NCBI GenBank assembly: GCA_021234155.1
Contig: JAJEKV010000002.1
Span: forward strand, 4,477,795 to 4,541,794
Length of the DNA stretch: 64,000 nt
Origin: Isoetes taiwanensis
Taxonomy: Eukaryota > Streptophyta > Lycopodiopsida > Isoetales > Isoetaceae
Reading direction: 5' to 3'
Made by a program: the position numbers and the translations under genes. The notes below the pieces were generated by a model, which saw only the letters and a program-made list of their open reading frames with translations, ran no database searches and was not told the origin of the DNA. Of this stretch, positions 60,302-64,000 are shown one piece after another (within the stretch, counting starts at the first letter, position 1; each line of letters begins with the position of its first letter).

Positions 60302-62159
60302 ATGAGGGAAATTAGGTCTCTGCTCCAGAATGACTCCTATAACAAAAATCTTCATGTTGGTGAGGAGATAATTGAGAATTATCTCAAGAACATTGAGAAA
60401 ATTGAAGCTAAGAGTTCTGCCATTAAATACAAAATCAAATATAATAATGAGATGGACAAAGGCTACTTTAAGTTCTTCTTCAAAGTACCTAAAACATGTT
60501 GCTCAGAAATTCGATGACTCGGGTTAAAACTGATACTGGTGCTTTGGTGAAGGATCCAAAAGATATTAAGTCCTTTTATGATAATTATGCCTCTTATGTT
60601 TTCTTAGTCTCCTCTTGGTCAGGGGGACTTGGCAAAACAAAGGAATTTTCTATCTCTTATGGATGATATTATTCCCACTTCTGTGGATGGTATGGATGAC
60701 TCTTTTGTAATTCCACCCAATGAGGAAGAAATTCTTAATATCTCGAAATCCCTTGATAAGAGCAAATCTCCTGGCTCTGATGGTCTCCCTAATGAATTCT
60801 ACCTTCACTTTTGGGATATTCTTAAGAATGATTTTCTTTCTATGGTGAGAGGTTTTTGGAAATGTTAATCATCTGCATCCCTCTATCTCTGCTGGATTTA
60901 TTGCTCTTATTCCCAAAGTTGACAATCCCACAGCCTTTTCTGAATGGAGACATATCTCTCTCACCAATACTACTTATAACATTTGTGTAAAAATCATTGC
61001 TTCCAGAATCAAGGGTTACCTACAAAAAAATATTAATCATTCTCAATCTGCTTTTCTTCCCAACAAGTTTATTCTAGACAATTATATTGTAGCTATAGGA
61101 GGCCTGCATTGGAATAAACTCTCTCAACAAAATTGTGCTATGTTAAAATTGGATTTTAAAAGAGCCTTTGACACTGTTAGATGGGACTTCTTAGATTTTG
61201 CTCTTATCAAGTTGGACTTCATCCTACACTCAAGCTTCTAATTCATAGTCTTAATGTCAAATCTAATTTTGATGTGATTGTTAATGGATCTCCTTCCCAA
61301 TTCTTTTCCCTAGCTCAAGGTGTGAGGTAGAGATGTCCTCTTGCCCCATATCTCTTCCTGATTGTAGTAGATATGTTGTCACTTTCAATCTCTGGGTAAA
61401 ACTAAGGGTTTGAAAATGCCTAACAATGTTGATTCTCGAAATATCTCTCAATATGCTGATGACACCTTTGCCTTCTTGGATGCCAATGTCTCTAACATTG
61501 AATTTTTCCTTCACATCATCAGCCAATTCTCTGCTGCCTCTGGTGTCTATCTAAATCTATCCAAATGCACTATCATTAGTGATATTAGTCAATCTCACAT
61601 TGCTGATATTAAGGTCTCAAACTGCATGCAAGCCTCCAAGTTATTAGGCATGCCTCTCTCTCTTAATCCTTGCTTGAAAGGCTTTTGGCAGCCAATCATA
61701 GACAGAATTAAGAAGAAGCTTAATATCTACAGAAATTGTTTATCCTTTGCTGGCAGGACTCTAATTGCTAATTCTGTTCTTTCTAGTTCTCATATCTATT
61801 TTTCTTCAGCCTTGATTGCTCCAAAGAGTGTACATAATGAGCTGGAGAAAATAATCAGGAAATTCATTTGGAATGGCTCTGACTTGATTAATTGGAATTC
61901 AGTGGCTAGAGATAAAAAATTGGGAGGTTTAGGTTCTAAAGACCTTCATATGCAGGCATGTGCTTTAGCAAGCAAATATATTTGGAGATACTTTTTAAAT
62001 TGTAACAGTTCTGCCTCTCAGTTTATCAGGTATTGGTTATCTTGCTCTCATCCTGATGGTCATCCTTCTATTGCTCATTCCAAACCTGATTCTTGCTTCA
62101 ATAAGCTCCATCCTGGCTCTAATACTTCTCCATTAATGCGCAACATCATTATGGCTTGA
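60302..62159 (+). pseudogene. LINE reverse transcriptase
   Basis: Blocks in order: ILNISKSLDKSKSPGSDGLP NEFY (60.73-60.80 kb), FIALIPKVDNPT/FRHISLTN-type block in another frame (60.9 kb), LKLDFKRAFDTVRWDFL (61.15 kb), VNGSPSQFFSLAQGVR*RCP with a stop (61.28-61.34 kb), NISQYADDTFAFLDANVSNI with the catalytic YADD (61.44 kb), ASKLLGMPLSLNP, IKKKLNIYRNCLSFAGRTLI and IIRKFIWNGSD. At least five breaks show that it is dead. Confidence 0.93.
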
Positions 62160-62604
62160 AATAAGTTTATGCTTGTTTTGATCATGCTACTCTTGAGGAT
62201 CTAAATTTGCGGATGTCCATCTTCTAGTCTTCCATTCTCGAGAATCATCCTTATAAAGTGTTAGCCTTTAGGGTCAGGCATCCAAAAATTTATAAAAAAA
62301 ATGGTCTGAGAAAGATTTTCTTGTTATCAATGATCTTTACAAAAATAACAAGCTTATGTCTTGGACTTCCTTAATGTTATTCATGGTACTTCTAGTGACA
62401 AAAAGATCTATTTACATCTCAAATCTATTCTTCCAAGCATCTGGTCTATTTCTTATGTTCCTAAACTTATTAATTGGAGTCGGAATGGGAAATGCAACTA
62501 TAAGGTCAATAAAGTTTACTCTATGATTAGCAATTCTGAAAATTCTTTTAAAGCTATCTGCAAATGGTCTATTTCTGAAGAGGGGTGTAAGACTCTTTTT
62601 CAAA

Positions 62605-62859
62605 ATGTCTGGAACTCTTACTAAAGTTAGCTTTTTTATATGGCTAATTACTCATAAAAGTATCCCTAATCTTCTCTCTATCTCGAAGAGATTCAAAACT
62701 ATTTCTCCTTTATGTTGCTCTGGTTGTTTACAGGAGGAAATTATTGAGCACATTTTTTTCTGTCCTAGATTGGCTCCTTTCTGGTCTTGGGTTAGTAACA
62801 AATTTGGAATGCTTTTACATGATAGCCTAGATGTTGGAAATTTACTGTCCTGTATTTAA
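62605..62859 (+). pseudogene. LINE zf-RVT domain
   Basis: FIWLITHKSIPNLLSISKRF...CCSGCLQEEIIEHIFFCPRL matches the zinc-binding reverse-transcriptase domain: C-x2-C, then H-x4-C. FVAMWNIWKARNRIVYGNKN follows at 62.89 kb, also typical of the L1 C-terminus. Confidence 0.9.
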
Positions 62860-63159
62860 AATAAGTGCACTTTTTTGCTAACTTTATTATGTTTGTTGCT
62901 ATGTGGAATATATGGAAAGCTAGAAACAGAATTGTCTATGGTAATAAAAATATTTCCATTTTTTGGATTAAAACGCACTTACAGTTTGACATTGAAGCCA
63001 CTGCCACTGCATATAAGAAATGTTATGCTGCCAAATATGACAAGAAGTGGAACTCAATTGGAGTATTTAAGGGTTTATCTGATTTATTTGTCTCCAATTT
63101 AAGGGCCATTGATTCTAATACTCCTTTTGTTGATCATGATAGCTTATCTCAAACAATGT

Positions 63160-63990
63160 AAAGGAGTTGGGGATGGAAGTTCAGATTTGAGCTCTGAAGA
63201 TAAGAAAGAAGATTTGGACCTCAGTAGCCTGATGGAAAGACTTTATGTACATACTGAGACATTGGACAAGGAAACAATTTGGTCAGACCATTTTGCAAGG
63301 AAGTGATGCAGGTGCAGTGCATGTTTGATTTTTCTCTTCATGTATCACTGCTATATGTCAGACATGCAGTTCACCAAATACAGGAAAATGTACTATACAC
63401 AAGATTATTGGCAGACTTATAAGGTTTTTATTCTTCTTATCCTTGGCAATATAGACTTTGACCCTGCCTTTAGTGAAGCAGAAAGATACACTGTGGATCA
63501 CTACATCTTTGGTTCTGCTGACCCCTCCTAAAATTTGATTGTCTCTTGTTAAGCTCTATGACATGTTCCCTGATTTCCCTTTCCTAAAACCTATCAATTC
63601 AGCCCATAATTGTTCGAATTTTAAATCTTCATCTAGTAATGGTTTTTGGTTGGTTAAGTTTCCTTTCAGGTGTTGGACAACTTCGACCATAGTGATCTGA
63701 TTCTCTTGTTCATCTACTGGAAGGATTTCCAAAGATACAAAATTTTGTTTAAGGATGGTGGAAGCACTAAAGTTTGGAGGCTTGACAAGAGCTTTACAAG
63801 ATTCTTATTCGAACATTTCTGAACTACTCTCCTGGTCAAGACTATAGTAAAATTGTATCTCTGTGGTTCTAATTTCCTACTTAAAGGGGCCTCATGAATT
63901 TTATACTTCATATTTTAACCATTCTCTGCTAATTTTTGGCAGAATAATGTATGGCTTTTCTTGATTAATGAAAAATCCACTCTTACTTAT
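63160..63990 (+). other. LINE 3' region with two unexplained frames
   Basis: After the LINE domains, frames at 63109-63306 (SSEDKKEDLDLSSLMERLYV HTETLDKETIW) and 63325-63531 look protein-like but are not LINE domains. RT-linker-like fragments follow to 63.9 kb. Confidence 0.35.
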
Positions 63991-64000
63991 AAAAAAAAAA
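63991..64000 (+). other. Terminal A-run (LINE poly-A tail?)
   Basis: Ten A residues end the window immediately after the LINE 3' region. They may continue beyond it. Confidence 0.55.

Larger units (their letters stand above)
56517..64000 (+). mobile_element. L1-type LINE, decayed, with a nested insertion
   Basis: ORF1 tail, AP-like endonuclease, reverse transcriptase and zf-RVT domain follow in L1 order on the plus strand, and a run of A closes the window. Several stops and frameshifts interrupt it. Its 5' part abuts the Gypsy LTR, so the Gypsy copy probably landed in it. Confidence 0.88.

Overview
This is nuclear DNA of a land plant. The evidence is plant-specific protein families (dirigent protein, plant-type ATP-phosphofructokinase, DUF2921 membrane protein, plant BAP31-like protein), GT-AG introns of 0.1-2 kb, and a heavy load of decayed Copia, Gypsy and L1-type retroelements. 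Long gene-poor stretches and many dead elements suggest a large genome such as a fern or gymnosperm; that placement is inference. No prokaryotic, organellar or viral gene was seen.

Layout. 1.0-4.4 kb (minus): a two-exon gene for an unrecognised 489-residue protein. 5.46-9.06 kb: two direct copies of a ~145-bp sequence, starting with a hairpin, that bracket a broken piece of the transcription elongation factor gene SPT6. 9.5-12.8 kb (plus): a decayed Copia element with a candidate 3' LTR, an internal tandem duplication and a MITE nested in it. 13.2-20.7 kb (minus): an intronless dirigent gene, a complete four-exon BAP31-like gene, and exons of a histidinol-phosphatase (HISN7/IMPL2-like) gene that looks broken. 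18.4-19.0 and 22.7-23.1 kb: C-rich degenerate minisatellites. 23.6-25.4 kb (minus): a frameshifted DUF2921 gene. 26.8-30.9 kb: a mosaic tandem array of about nine ~350-570-bp units.

31-41 kb has no gene I recognise. It holds L1 debris, the end of an LTR with a tRNA-iMet primer-binding site, several short tandem duplications, a GC-richer stretch and a perfect 16-bp inverted repeat. 41.85-45.96 kb (minus) is a complete 14-exon ATP-dependent 6-phosphofructokinase gene, the best-preserved gene here. Three well-formed candidate exons at 49.0-51.95 kb on the same strand could be a small gene or the spliced leader of the phosphofructokinase gene.

53.15-56.5 kb (minus) is a truncated Gypsy element. 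56.5-64.0 kb (plus) is an L1-type LINE with ORF1 tail, endonuclease, reverse transcriptase, zinc-finger domain and a terminal A-run at the window edge. Its endonuclease is split by a 1.78-kb insertion flanked by AGTGGT. The cellular genes are unrelated housekeeping or defence genes and do not form a pathway together. The structures most worth a second look are the mosaic array, the SPT6-carrying repeat-bounded segment, the unknown two-exon gene and the nested insertions.
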